Part shown: one piece after another, positions 47,937 to 60,099 of the stretch | Numbering within the stretch: position 1 is the first letter of the stretch | How the letters are laid out: every line of letters starts with the position of its first letter | Assembly (NCBI GenBank): GCA_018389105.1 | Contig: JACATO010000591.1 | Span: 62,001-126,000, forward strand | Length of the DNA stretch: 64,000 bases | Source of the DNA: Nautilus pompilius | Lineage: Eukaryota > Mollusca > Cephalopoda > Nautilida > Nautilidae | Reading direction: 5' to 3' | Notes under the pieces: model-generated | Told to the model about the DNA's origin: nothing | The model's database searches: none | Seen by the model: only the letters and a program-made list of their open reading frames with translations | Translations under genes and position numbers: made by a program

Positions 47937-49920
47937 GGGATAAAAGTGAAAATTTTTTTCTGAATTCCCATGATAATAGAATGCTTCAAATCATCAAAAA
48001 ATGGTAATTTGTTAGAAAATGGATCAATTAATCTGGATAATTTTTTAAAGAGATGTTAAAGCTGTGTGGCCTTAAACAACCAGATGTTTTTGACTGCTGG
48101 GTGTCTCTTGCGCTGAGCGGAACTGACCACCAAGGACCCGACCCAGCTATCTGCACCCCTAACTGCTCAGTTACTGGGTGTTAAGACCGGTGTTTTTTTT
48201 TTAGCATGAGAATAAAAAAACTTTGAAAAATAAAGAAAGTGAACTTTTAATCCAAATAAAAACTGAAAAATGTAAACATATAAATATTCTGCCCCCATTC
48301 ACTAGTAAGCACTCAGAGCCATCAACAATACTTAGAGTATTTTGATCAGAAGTTTCCTTTTTCATTGTTGGACAAGATCTCATCCATTCAGATCTATCAT
48401 CATTTAAGGCTGCAGTGGAGTTTTATGGCTTAAGTCTGGCTACCACGGTCAACACAAATCCCTGCTATCCTTTTATTATAAATCTGGCTGCTGCCAGTTT
48501 GTCTTATCACTTACAGCATAAGTTATTAAATCACACTGCACATGGATTACTTAGCCACAGGAGGTTGATTATTGCTGGCATTGACATAAGATATATGTGG
48601 TAGTAAACAGTAAATATAGAAATCTTTTAGAATGTTCTTGTAACTTTCCTTTTTTCAGTTTGTTTCCCTTGTGTTATAATTCATTAAGGAATTTGAGAAA
48701 TCTGAGCTTTGTGAAATAAATAGTTGATGAAAAGGTTTATGACCACTTGGTGAGGCCGCCATACATAATATACACCTGTATATATAGGTGTTAATATTAC
48801 ATTTTATAAATATTTCTACCACTGGTTGAAAGCATTTTTTTCCTCTAAAGTGCCAGGATAGTGTGATGGGTATTTTTTAAAGTACATTAGACTGATTTAA
48901 TGATACATTAACTTAATAACAAAGAAACCTTAGAATTCTGTCAGTTATTTAAAGTCGAACTTTTGACTGACTTGTCCATTTATCACGTGGGAACAATTGG
49001 TCTTTTTTACTTGGATTTTTATAGTTTTTGCTAAATTTTGAAATGAATTATATTAGTTCCTGATAACTTCATACTGTTTTACCAGAGAACTGATAGGTAA
49101 TGCTCAGAAAAGTGCTGCTGAGACACTGTCTTGAGCAAGATGCTTTTGTTACTTTAGTCTGTTGGTAGTGACCACATTAGAACAGCAGGTCAGCTCTAAC
49201 CAAAAAGCCACTTTCTTTCCTTTATTGATTTCCTTTGGTCTGGGTCCTTTGATACATGAACCTTTTAGCTACTTTCACATCTAAGGTGATCAGTAACAAT
49301 AAGTGCTTTCATCAAACCTTGATCCTGCCTTTGACTCATTTAGCCACCTCCGTACTTTGAACTGCATTGTGGCATATGCTGTAGTTTTGATTGTTGAACA
49401 AGCACTGGCCCTGATTCTTGAATAATCACTGAGAAGCAAAACCACAGAACAACTTGCAAATTAACAGGAAAAGATTATCTGACAATCTAACAACCCCCTC
49501 CTTACCCAACCTGTGTTACTTTCTTACAGTATCAGGAAGAGAAAGGCAATGATAACCACATGCCCAAATTTGGAGAGTTTTTACAGGCATCATCATGTAA
49601 ACACTACCAGAGGGATGCTTGCCAACAAATATACAAATACCATAAATAAGTAATCTGTGGCTGTCAAGCGGCATGGATGCTTTGCCATGAAATAAAGCAT
49701 GAGGTTTTTGTATAAAAATTAAAGCATAAACATCAAATCTGAATCTGGTACATCATTTTAGATAAATGTCTTAGATTTACTGTAAATCTAGAAAAATGAA
49801 ATGAAAGGTCTACAGAGGCTGTGGGAAAGAGAGAATGATTATGGAGAAGATGCAGTGTCAGGGTTGGCTGTGCCATGAAGATTTTAACTCAAGTGATCTT
49901 GAGTCTCTTTGTGAGAATAA

Positions 49921-49939
49921 TATATATATATATATATAT
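49921..49939. repeat. (TA)n microsatellite
   Basis: About nine and a half TA units lie in an otherwise featureless stretch of intron. Confidence 0.9.
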
Positions 49940-52535
49940 TTAAAATGAGAAGTACTGTAATGATATCAGACTTTTTGCATAAAATAAATTCAGTCTAACA
50001 TGTTGCTAGTTAAAACCTGGTTAAAGAAGGCTTATGTGATTCCAGCGAGATAAGAAAAATAAATTGTTCATCAGTTGAATTTATAATTTGAACTGGTGCA
50101 AATAATAGAAAAATTCTATTTTAGATCAATAAATATAGATCACTTCAGGTGTCAGATCCTAGATCTACTTAAAAGCAATGTTGAATTTTAATGTAGTTGT
50201 ATATAATAACTGGTATGGTACACATTGCTGTTCATCATTAATTTCACTGATAAAACATTTTCACTAATCTGATCTAAAATTATGTAGTTGTAGCTGGGCT
50301 GGAGTAAATCTGCAATTTAATAAATAGAAGGTTTTCGTTTTGCCTTTATAGAGGCCTTTGGTATACTGTTGATTTACTGGGCTGTAAATCAGAGAGTGCA
50401 CAGCTCTTAGTCTTCAGTTTCATTTATGAGAGATTTTCTTGTTATTCGAGAGGGTTTGTTTAGAGTCATTGTCCTACCACCAAGTTGTCAGTGAACAATT
50501 GGTTTCTAGCTGTCCAAGAGATAATGCACAGTGATGCTCATTTTTTTTCTTTCTGCTGCAACATCAGATGATATCCAAACAACAGCATTTATGATTTGTA
50601 GGAATATTCAAGTTTCTTTTTATGAGTTCACAAAAATATGTCTTTCATTGCCCGTTAGTGTATAATAACAATATTTCATTGTCGTCGGAGTCTGGAGAAT
50701 ACTTAGCATTGTTAATAAATACTGATAATTAGTTGAGGTGATATTCTAGTCACCTGTAACTTACACAACAATGATTACTATTGAAAGTTTGAGAGATGTG
50801 TTTGGTTTCAATATAAAAACATTCATAAATTAAATAAAACTAATAATTCTAATTACAAAATTACAAATAAAAATAATTATTGTGATATATGTTGCCACTC
50901 TTGTATTGTCCAAACAATATACTTTTATGTGCATATTCATTTTGTTTTCATTCTATCTTCTGCCTTTTTTTTTTTATTTTCTGAGTCCATTTCCTTTTTT
51001 TCTTTTGTAGAATTCTAAGTGATTTTGCATTTTAGGAAAATTACTTTATCATCAATATAATATTTCTTTCAAGTTTATTGTGGCTATTTTAATATCATGT
51101 TGTTGCCAGTCGTCCTCCTATACATGCCATTTAGAAACAGAAGGGAATGTTGAACATGTCTAGCATGAATATGGCATACATATTATTTTATAAAATGTCA
51201 CCACCATATATACAAGTAAATGTAAGAATTGATGTAGTTTCTATGTGTGAAAATAAAATGCACATTTTGCAGATTCTTAAACTCGAAAGAACACAGATTG
51301 TTGTTCTATACTTAATGGACAGTTTGCATCAATTATTTATACCTCAAAAGAAATAAGTCCTAATTCTAGGTCCATTTTTTACCCCCAAGAATCTCAACTT
51401 TTAACTCTAGCCTGCAAGCAAGAATTTTCACAGAATAATGGCAATTAATTGAATTTATGAAAGAAAAAAACAAATTTGAAACATCAGAGTTTTCCCTTGC
51501 AATTAATCAATCTTGCACTGTTTTTAATGTGATCTCACTTGAGATTGTGAAGTATGCAAGATGAAAGGATGTATTCAATAGGTGGTAAAATTACATGCAG
51601 GCTTTCTTTGATTTTCTTCTTACTAGAAGCCAAATGATTTTCCCTTGGGAACCTGATTACAAAAAGCAAAAAAAATGATTATTGATTATTTATTATATTC
51701 TCTGTACTTTTGATTTAGGTTTCTGGCAACCGGAGTCACCTTTACCTCAAGTCATTTGCTGTAATCAGTAAACATTTTACGGAACACAAAACCAGAATTA
51801 CTCTGATAACATGACAATCTACAACAATAAGCAAAAATTATTTTGATTTTTACTCATTTCTATATATCAGAATTGAGATATTTTTAAAAAAAATCCTGAT
51901 TCAAAGATTGAATGTAGTATGCTAATGTTCCAAAAGTTATTCCAACAGCAAAACTAGATTCTGTTGGTTGCCCACAGTTGATATTTAAAAGATAGATTGT
52001 CAGTTCTGGTTTATATGCTGGACATTTATGAAGAGCAGAAGAAATTAGAAATAATTAAGTTCTTTATATTGTGATGAAAAATTAAGTGAGTGTCAGAAAA
52101 ATTCATTTAATGGCAGAGAATTTTGTGCTAGTTTAGCAGACTGTTTAGTTTACATTGTGTTACTGGTCTGGTGATCTAATACTGCAAAGCGTGTTTCCGA
52201 CAGCTGAAGATGATGTGACAGGGGGGAGCAAACAAAGCACGGTCTGGCCAGTGTAAATGTGCATTGAGAATCTTCATCTTTTTATACTTCTGTAGCCAGT
52301 ATTTCCATTTTTATTTATATTGCCATGTTTCGGTGGTGGGTTCTTTCCATCAGCTTTCCTTACCTGCTTGCTCAGTTTTATTAAGATATTCTGGCAATGA
52401 GTAAAATTGTGAAACCTGAGCATGTGAGTGTCTGAGGGTAATGACAGCATTCAGTGTGAACAAAAACTTTTTCTGAAAACGCCATTAAACAAAAATTTGT
52501 TTGAGATGAAATCATTGTGTTTACATGACGGTAAT

Positions 52536-52547
52536 CCCCCCCCCCCC
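52536..52547. repeat. C12 homopolymer
   Basis: A run of twelve C is unusual in sequence this AT-rich. Runs of eight or more G or C also occur at 19813 and 47912. Their lengths may be affected by sequencing error. Confidence 0.85.
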
Positions 52548-54690
52548 TTCAGCAGCAAATAGCTGAGAATTAAAACAGTCTACTACCTTGGCAGAACTCA
52601 CCAGCGCTTAGCTGCTCGAGAATGAATATGCTGTTCATCTGATCCAGATAGTAATACAATTCTTCCAAGGCTTTGTATTTTTTTTTAATGTATGTATTGT
52701 TTTTTGGTTTGTTATTTTTTAAACTGCTTGTAGAGTGGCTTTGGTTCAAACTGTTGTAGCCAGTTAGATTCTTATCTGACTATCCACAATTACTTCCACA
52801 TTGTTTTCAGCAGTAGGATGCACTGAGATAGATTTTCAGGGGTAACAAGTATGGCATAGATTATAATTATAGTACTTTTAGCAGTTTATCGACTGACCAC
52901 CAACAAGAAAACTAAATCTGTTTCAGCTCCCAAACTTTACTTCTCACCCTTCATCAGTCACTACGAACAGTAGACAGTACTAAGCAACTTGCCAGCCAAA
53001 CTAATACAAAATAGTTACTGAAACCAATAAATGTTGTGATAGTACCCTGTGTTGGAATTTTTTTAAATGACCACATTGTCTTATTACACTTTTTTTTAAC
53101 TTTTCTATTTTGTTTCAGGTTTACATGACCCCCACAATGATTCCATCAAACATAGTTTAAGATTTGAAAAAAATTCTATAATATTTTGTGACTTTTTTTT
53201 AGTTTAGGATCATGAACACACAATGAGAAGTAAACATCTTTGACAGCATGTTTAGTTTTTTAAGTAATGATCAAGTATACAGATACCCATGACCCAAAAT
53301 GTAGTAGATGTTACCAAAATCTTAGCATATTAAGGGGTTAATGTAATCATTTAGTCACCAATTTGACCATTTTTTTTTTAAGTTGGAGAGAAGTCTTATT
53401 CAAACGTGCAACTCTATCATTTAAAATCATAAAATGGTAATTTATTTAATTGCTGTCACCTTGTGATGTGAAATAAATCTCCCAAAAAGTCAAAACTGTA
53501 AGAAATGCTTCTGACTACTTTAGCTTTAGAACTGATCAAGCTGTGTTTTCGTTTAGCAATTCTACCACAACCAGAAGTCTTGGCTTTGCTACTTTTAAGA
53601 TTGTTCTTCAGCCCTGACTTGGCTTAGCCACTCAGAAAATAGCCATGCGGCTACAGTGGGGCAGTACCTGCAGAGCGGTGTGACTGGGCCTCTTGCTTCT
53701 GTTATTGAACGCAGATTTGAACTCTGTAGCATGAAGCGGGAGGAGTCGCCCTCTGTTCAGAATGTTGCTGGACTGGACTTGGCTTTGCATGAGTATTGGC
53801 AGGAAATTCTACAGATACCCATCTGATATCTTGTGAGCAGTATGAGGAGGAGGAGATGAGATGATATTCTCTCTACAAAGTGAGGTTATATTTTATATTG
53901 ACATTAACATTGTGTTCGACCTCCCAGGACAAGGAGTGGCATGTACTTTGTAAAATATGATGCATTTAACAATTTGTGCTTTAAAATGTTACCTTTTTTC
54001 AGGAGCCAGTTTGTACTTTTTCTCTGCCATTTTACAAAGTGCTGTATAATGCCAGAAAGTTAAACATCGTTGTTTAATCTTCTATTTCTTTCCAAAATAT
54101 CATTACTTTATTTTTAGAAAAGTATTTTAGATTATACAGTAATTTTACAGGAAATTTGTGTACAGAAAAATCCAGCGGTGTTTGACTTCTGTCAAGTTTC
54201 ATGTATTTTAGGCCTATTCTGTTTCAGAGTTTGGCAATGGCAATTAACTCTACAAATTCTCACTATACAACAAATGAACATCATATTTTAAGCATGGATG
54301 CAGCTAAATAAGTTTTGCTCACACTGTATATAACCATTTATTTAGAAATGTTACTTAGTAAAATGTAGATATGTTATCAGCATTTATTTGTTATAGAAAA
54401 GCGGGGTAAGAGTTGTTTTTTGGATATACAAACAGGAGATAATTGAAAGTTCATCATATTTGAGTGCTATAAGTATGCAGTACACACCATTACTTATTAT
54501 ATATGCTTGTTGTGAAAATTTGGTTATAGTAATTGGTTATTTACATATATTGGCATGGTCTTTAACTAATATTTTTTCTGATGAAATAAGACTGCTACCG
54601 TGTCTTGACCCTTGTAATGATTGGCAGGTTAGCTTATCATCAGTCGTCATATTGTATGAAGACCACAGTCTGTCTTTTTCATATGTACAG

Positions 54691-54854
54691 GTACTATAGT
54701 GCCACCATTATACGGATGTCTGGAGTGAAGAGTGATGAAGCAGCAATCTGGCTTTCAGCAGTAACAGCAGCTGTAAACTTCCTGTTTACTCTGCTTGGGT
54801 TATACTTAGTGGAGAAGATAGGTCGTCGTCCTCTTACACTTGGAAGTTTACTTG
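54691..54854 (+). CDS. SLC2A13: SLC2A13-like transporter, exon D (TM7 end and TM8)
   Basis: This 164-bp exon completes the Met codon opened by exon C and reads [20 protein letters not shown], then [20 protein letters not shown] (TM8) and [25 protein letters not shown] joined to YYSATI restores the family's TM7 motif across the splice. EKIGRR is the second-half copy of the D/ExxGRR motif of sugar porters. The acceptor is ATATGTACAG and the donor is GTAAGT at 54855, splitting a Gly codon after one base (phase 1). There are no defects. Confidence 0.95.
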
Positions 54855-55724
54855 GTAAGTAGCATGCACACTTACGTAACATTTTGACTGACTCCTTACC
54901 AGTGAAGAAAACCCCTCCGTCAGTTGGCTCTATTCATAAAGTTCTCCCTAATGTCTAGTTTATATTGCAAAGATATTTAAAATTATTTGTTTGAACATGC
55001 TGTTCCATACACTACAGGGTATATGGATGCTCAAAGCTTTTGAATAATTTGTTAAGTTTCTATAAAGACTTTATAAAATTTTTGTTTCACAACTATCGGA
55101 GTAATATCGATTGTCATGTTATGTGTTTATCTTACAAATTATATTTTTAAAAACCTAAGTCTTTTTCAGCTATAAAGCATTTAGAAGTAAAATTTGTAAG
55201 TTAGGATAAAAACAACCAATAATGTACACTACATGAGAAGTTTCATAGAAACTCCAGCAATATGTATTTAATTCCCATGTTTTGGGAGGCTTTCTAAATT
55301 TTGTTTTTAGTAAACTAAAGTTTCCTATGTTACCGCATATGTACCATATTATATATATATATTAAGGAGTATTTACTTTAATACATGAAAGCTTAGGGTC
55401 AAGTCGTGTGGATGAAGGCACATACCTTGTACACTAAACATCATATGCAACATCTGAGTCATACAAGACTTTACTGACTGGCCACATCTATCCGATGTGA
55501 GACTAAGTATTCAGTTGAAACTCTATTTAAAAAAAAAAAAAAAAGTTCAAGAAATTTTATCTGATCTTGTGCATGTACTGTACACAGTAATTTGTTTGGT
55601 GAGATTTACAGAAATTTTCATAATGCAGAGAGAAGATTGTATTATTGTCTTTGTATTGGTGGGAGAGAGGGAGAGCTCGGCTGGAAATGTAGCCAGTACT
55701 TTAATTACATGTTTTTATTTTCAG
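54855..55724 (+). other. SLC2A13: 870-bp phase-1 intron between exons D and E
   Basis: This is the shortest intron in the window, GTAAGT to TTTTATTTTCAG. It holds a short TA repeat (55351-55362) and an A-rich run near 55528-55544, and nothing else I can identify. Confidence 0.9.
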
Positions 55725-55839
55725 GAGCAGTTGTAAGTCTGGCCTGGCTAGGGGTGGGATTCTACCTGTCAGCACTCCACACACCACCAGTTACTACAAC
55801 AGAGCCAGCATCTGTGGATACAAACTGCATCAATCACAG
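55725..55839 (+). CDS. SLC2A13: SLC2A13-like transporter, exon E (TM9)
   Basis: This 115-bp exon reads (G)AVVSLAWLGVGFYLSALHTP followed by PVTTTEPASVDTNCINH. The first part is TM9. The Pro/Thr-rich part starts the long extracellular loop between TM9 and TM10 that sets HMIT apart from most GLUT transporters. The single Cys (TNC) is the first of eight in this loop. The donor GTACAC at 55840 splits an Arg codon (AG|A, phase 2). The loop sequence itself is poorly conserved against human HMIT, but its position, length and cysteine fit. Confidence 0.9.
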
Positions 55840-56403
55840 GTACACTAAACAAAAAAGCCATCTTTACATCATATGGTATTTACATGGAATTTCTTTCATA
55901 TTGAATACAGTTATATAGTAAATGCCATTTAAATATCATATGTAGATGGTCTTTTGGTTCCTTATTTTCAGTCATCAAAGATGAAGTCAAGAATACTGTA
56001 AAGTGCCGTATATTATACATGGTTTTTTAAGAAAATTTACCCTTTAAAAATTGGGTGTGTATTATACAAGATATCAGACATCACAGACTTTTTCCCAGAC
56101 TGCTGGGGCCATCACTGGTTACAGATGAGTGAGCAAGTGATAATACATACATACATATACATTAGAAAATCCCATGTGGCATTTTGACTGAATATCAATA
56201 AAAGATGGTTGATCATGTCTTGTTTTGTGTCTTTTGGGGGATCTGACTATTGAATGTCAATGGTTTGAGTATCACTGATATTGGCAATGAAATGGGTAGA
56301 AACAGAACAAGGAGCTCATACTGAAACTGTGTAAAATTTAAACAAAAACGCAAGTAACATTTTTTTTCACAATTTTATTGGGATTTGATGAAAATAATAA
56401 ATA

Positions 56404-57700
56404 CGAGGTCTGTCGAAAAAGTATCGGACTTTATTTTTTCCTGTGGGAAGTAATGATATTAGTGAAGCAAAAGTGTGCATAGTGGAGCCGCATGCCTTCA
56501 TGCGCATGCGTGGTTTTTGGTGGGCTTGCTGGATGTGTCAGTCGCTGTCAGGCAGCCATCGTGTCGTGTGAGGTGCTGTACTACTTACTTGTATTTTCAT
56601 TTCACCCGTGATGATGGAACGTGTGGAGCAACGATCTTGCATCAAGTTTTGCCAAAAGCTTGGGGATACCCAAGCGGAAACAATTTGCAAAATTCAACAG
56701 GCTTTTGGTGACAATGCCATGGGTGTTATCTAGATAAAAGAATGGTACAACAGGTTCAAAGATGGCCGCACATCGGTGGAGAGTGACCAGCGTTCCGGGA
56801 GGCCATCAACAAGCCGCAATGCAGTTGTTATCGAGAAAGTGCAGACGTTGATAATGGAAGATCATCGTTTGAAAGTGTGGGAAACTGGTGACGAGGTTGC
56901 GATCAGTAAAGATTCTGCACATTCAATTTTAGGGGAGGATTTGGGCTTGTGCAGAGTTGCAGCGAAATTTGTACCCAAGCTTCTTTATCAGGAACAACAA
57001 CTTTGTCTTGAGGTTGCGCAGGACCTGCTGGATACTGCCAACAGGGATCCTGAGTTCCAGAATACCATGATAACCGGAGATGAGATGTGGGTGTATGGGT
57101 ACGACCCAGAAACCAAAGCTCAGTCCTCATAGTGGAAGCACCCAATGTCACCAAGGTCTGGATAAAATCAAGGTGATGCTAACTGTTTTCTTCAACTACT
57201 GAGACGTTGTGCATCATGAATATGCACCAGAAGGACAAACAATTACAAAGGAGTACTCTCAGGAAGTCCTCTGACATCTTCGTGATGCAGTTCAGCGCAA
57301 GAGACCGGATCTGTGGGCCTCGCAAAACTGGCAGCTGCATCATGACAACGCCCTGACTCATTCGTTGCAGCTGGTTTCTTGGCAAAGAAAGGCATTTTGC
57401 TCATTCACCAGGCTCCCTACCATGGCTCCTTCTGACTTCTGGTTTTTCCCAAAAATGAAGATGCCACTGAAAGGCTCCTGCTTTGAGAGCCAAGAGGACA
57501 TCATGCGGAATGTGATGGCGGAGTTGAGAGCCATTCCAGAAGAAGCATTCCAACGTGCTTCGAACAGTGGAAGGATCGCTGGGCTAACTGTGTGGAGGCA
57601 CAAGGGGCCTACTTCAAAGGGGATTAGCAATTGAACCTCACCAAGTACGTAATTTTTTTTTTCCCCAGCCTAAGGTCAGATACTTTTTTGACAGACCTCG
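56404..57700 (+). mobile_element. Near-complete mariner element with matching termini
   Basis: The 1297-bp element is flanked by TA at 56402-56403 and 57701-57702. The left end CGAGGTCTGTCGAAAAAGTA and the inverted right end CGAGGTCTGTCAAAAAAGTA differ at one position, and the similarity runs on for about 8 more bases. The ATG at 56611 (MMERVEQRSC) opens a DD34D mariner transposase. The HTH region reads IKEWYNRFKDGRTSVESDQR then SGRPSTS, followed by ITGDEMWVYGYDPETKAQSS with the first catalytic Asp. HHDNALTHSLQ (second) and MAPSDFWFFPK (third) follow in other frames. A TAG at 56731 falls where the family has a Ser codon, a second stop lies at 57130, and several frameshifts follow. All three Asp codons survive in DNA, but no full protein can be made. 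This is the GVQW3-like mariner type. Confidence 0.92.
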
Positions 57701-57759
57701 TATAATACAGGATAAGTGGCATGCATTGATATGATGTACATTTAGATTAAAACCCATCA

Positions 57760-58573
57760 AGCTCATCCCTGCTGTCGTCTTCCCTCCACTTCAAGAATGG
57801 TAGCAGTTGTGTCATAGTAGGTATTGTTGTTGTTGCCCTCTGATGATTCTACTGCCTCGTCATCCCTTGGCTCAGACCACAGGATGTCATCTTCAGTTCC
57901 GTCCATGGCATTGGACAGGCAGCACCTGAGTTTACTTCCTTCAGCCATACACCCTAGCATGACTGTGAAGCCGGTCTTCTCATGGCCAGTCGTCTTTATG
58001 GTGATGGTCTTTGACTCAATGGGGGCACTGTGCTATTGTAGGAATGGTCGAATGTCGTGGGCGTCTGGTTGGAATTCCCTATGTGACTCAGGGGTAGTCA
58101 TGTTTTCTTAGTTTGATGACTAACTGTTGGTACCTCAACAGCTGATCTTTGTAATCATCGGGCAGCTTCTGGGTGATGGTGGTTCACCAGCATATGTTCA
58201 ATTGGTTGCGGGCCATGAAGCATGCGCACCATTTCTGCGATGCTTTAAAGTCAGGCAGAGACTGAGTTTTATAGACAGAAGGTGCATGCATGCCTATCTC
58301 TGTGGATTAAACCTCCTCACCCTGTATGTGCCTTTCAGTGATGAAGAAAAGTACCTCCTTCTCAAGCTTTGGATAGGCCGCACCCTGGCCTCAATCAACA
58401 CGTTTTGAACATGGCATGGCTTCAGTCTTCTCCTGAGAATGTCGCCAGGACCTGATGTTGCCCTCATTCACTCTGAATCTTCATGCAGCAGCTCTGTTGT
58501 TGTGGCCAACTGCAGAACTGATCATTTGGAGTTTATCTGTGGCAGTGTAGCTCATATATTGTGTTGATGGCAT
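57760..58573 (-). mobile_element. Internally deleted pogo/Tigger transposase (POGK-like)
   Basis: On the minus strand the ATG at 58573-58571 starts MPSTQYMSYTATDKLQMISS, then NNRAAARRFRVNEGNIRSWR, an HTH of the pogo type. After stops comes AAYPKLEKEVLLFITERH-like sequence, then KWCACFMARNQLNICW and QKLPDDYKDQLLRYQQLVIK. The catalytic part begins IGNSNQTPTTFD (family form IGNxDxTPxxFD; the Asp is Asn here) and continues KTTGHEKTGFTVMLGCMAEG. It then jumps straight to CCLSNAMDGTEDDILW, the family's C-terminus, so most of the DDE domain is deleted. The mariner at 56404-57700 begins 60 bp beyond its 3' end and may have inserted into its tail. Confidence 0.85.
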
Positions 58574-59561
58574 GGTTCTGTGTAACAGTATGTAGAAACA
58601 GGGACTGAATGAAATCCACATGCAGAGTTTATATACATGTTACCGTAATACCTTGGTCACTACACCCTGGTGTAGTAGGCGAGGTGGCATAGTAATTGAA
58701 ATGGAATTTTTTCATGAAGACCTTTGAATACCATCGTGTAATATGCAAGGTATTCGTGAAAACCTGATTTGTGAATTCCGGTGACTCGGTTTACCACATC
58801 ACTAATGTAGGTGAGTGAGTGGATTTTTTGGATTTTTGTGAAACTGTTACGTACTTCCCATAAAATATCTCCACATTTAGTTTATTCTGGATGGCCCCAC
58901 TACAAGAAAGATGGCGTAATTTCTCAGTTGATTTTAAGTTGAAGATGGCCATTTATCTGTTGTATAACACCTGTCCTCCTTCAGGATGGCCCAATCTGAT
59001 GGTGCCTGAAATATGAGCTAAATACGTATCCTCAGCAGTAATGAACTATGTAAACTATTCTTATATCCGTTTTTCTCTACTTGTGTTTAGGGACTTGTTC
59101 ATGAAGTGTTTTTTCATTATTATGAGAGAAGAATTTCCAGATACTTTTGGCAGAATCTAATTTCAGTGATTAACTGCTTTTTTGCTATTACATAACTGTA
59201 AACAGATGGTATATCAGAGTATAAGGAGCATACTTCAGATATACCATTTTGCTTATGTACAGTGTAGGATAGTGTGCTGTACATCTATAAATGGACACTG
59301 GAAGCAACAAAGTTGAAATACTGAATGTAACTTTTCTTGGTATTTATGAAGATATAGTGATTATCATGTTTTGTGCTTGCAAAATCTTATTTTTTAAAAA
59401 CTTCTGTAACAAAGTTAGTTATTAAGTAGGTTGTTGCCATTTTTTTTTTTTTTTTTTAATTATTGAGGTGCTCTGAAAAGTTTTATTAAAGTTTGTTGGA
59501 AGTGATTGATAATTCTAATCCAACTGTAAGATGTTTTGTTCCTTCATTTATTTTACTTTAG

Positions 59562-59803
59562 AACATGTAATCAGTGCATGAGAGACTTGTATTGTGGATA
59601 TTGCTACCTGGATACACTTGCAGGAAGTATGAACAGCTCTTGTCTTCCTGTCAATTATGACAATCCTTGGGTAGCTACCAGTGGACGTTGTAACTCTTCT
59701 GACCTTCCTGGTGACCTAACTTGGGCTTATGACTATTGCCCTACACCCTATGCTTGGATGCCTATGGTGGGTTTAGTTCTTTATTTGGTGTTTTTTGCTC
59801 CAG
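59562..59803 (+). CDS. SLC2A13: SLC2A13-like transporter, exon F (Cys-rich loop and TM10)
   Basis: This 242-bp exon completes the Arg codon from exon E and reads TCNQCMRDLYCGYCYLDTLA, a PSI-like cysteine pattern (C-x2-C-x5-C-x2-C). Next come SSCLPVNYDNPWV, GRCNSSDLPGDLTWAYDYCP and TPYAWMPMVGLVLYLVFFAP. The last part is TM10. Seven cysteines here and one in exon E probably pair as disulfides on the outer face. Two N-glycosylation sequons (MNSS and CNSS) are visible. CPTPYxW and LVLYLVFFAPG match human HMIT closely. The donor GTAAGG at 59804 leaves one base of a Gly codon (phase 1); the next exon (family start GPMPW) is not in the window. Confidence 0.95.
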
Positions 59804-60099
59804 GTAAGGATTACTCAAATTATCATATCTATGTGAACTGGTGTGAATATACTGTACCTAGACACAATACAAGCAGGCATGAGGGATAACCCCCCCTACC
59901 TTTTTTTTTCCAAAGCCTAACATAGAGAGGTGCAAGTTTCAGGGTTTAAATAATACAGTCTGATCCATTAGATTAGCCTCCAATGGACAAAATCTCATAT
60001 CTATCAATCCATGGACTTTACATGCTATTTTCTTGCACATTAAAAATGTAAACATGCAAATAAAGAAATAAAACAAAACTTCTATTTACTTATTGTGCT

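Larger units (their letters stand above)
39025..54690 (+). other. SLC2A13: 15.7 kb phase-2 intron between exons C and D
   Basis: The donor is GTAAGT; the acceptor is at 54689-54690 (ATATGTACAG). Features found: a lone Tc1-like end at 40052, a Tc1 relic (43570-44370), an RNase H relic (44740-45000), a small inverted repeat with C/CA runs (47842-47936), a TA repeat (49921-49939) and a C12 run (52536-52547). I see nothing definable in 39030-40050, 40090-43560, 45010-47830, 47940-49910, 49945-52530 or 52550-54680. Within these, 48060-48190 and 53620-53880 are less AT-rich and may be worn repeats. The second contains CAGATTTGAACTC, which looks like a reversed B-box, but no matching A-box was found. 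Confidence 0.82.
55840..59561 (+). other. SLC2A13: 3.7 kb phase-2 intron between exons E and F
   Basis: It runs from GTACAC at 55840 to TTTACTTTAG at 59561. It holds a near-complete mariner (56404-57700) directly beside a pogo relic (57760-58573). The stretch 55995-56070 contains GTATATTATACATGG and GTGTATTATAC motifs that look like pogo-type termini. In 58580-59550 there is a worn GTGTAATATGCAAGG motif near 58737 and a long T run near 59441-59457, but nothing coding. Confidence 0.85.

Noticed and set aside
53620..53880. GC-richer stretch with a reversed B-box-like motif
   Set aside because: No A-box at the right distance and no clear element limits, so a SINE call is unsupported.
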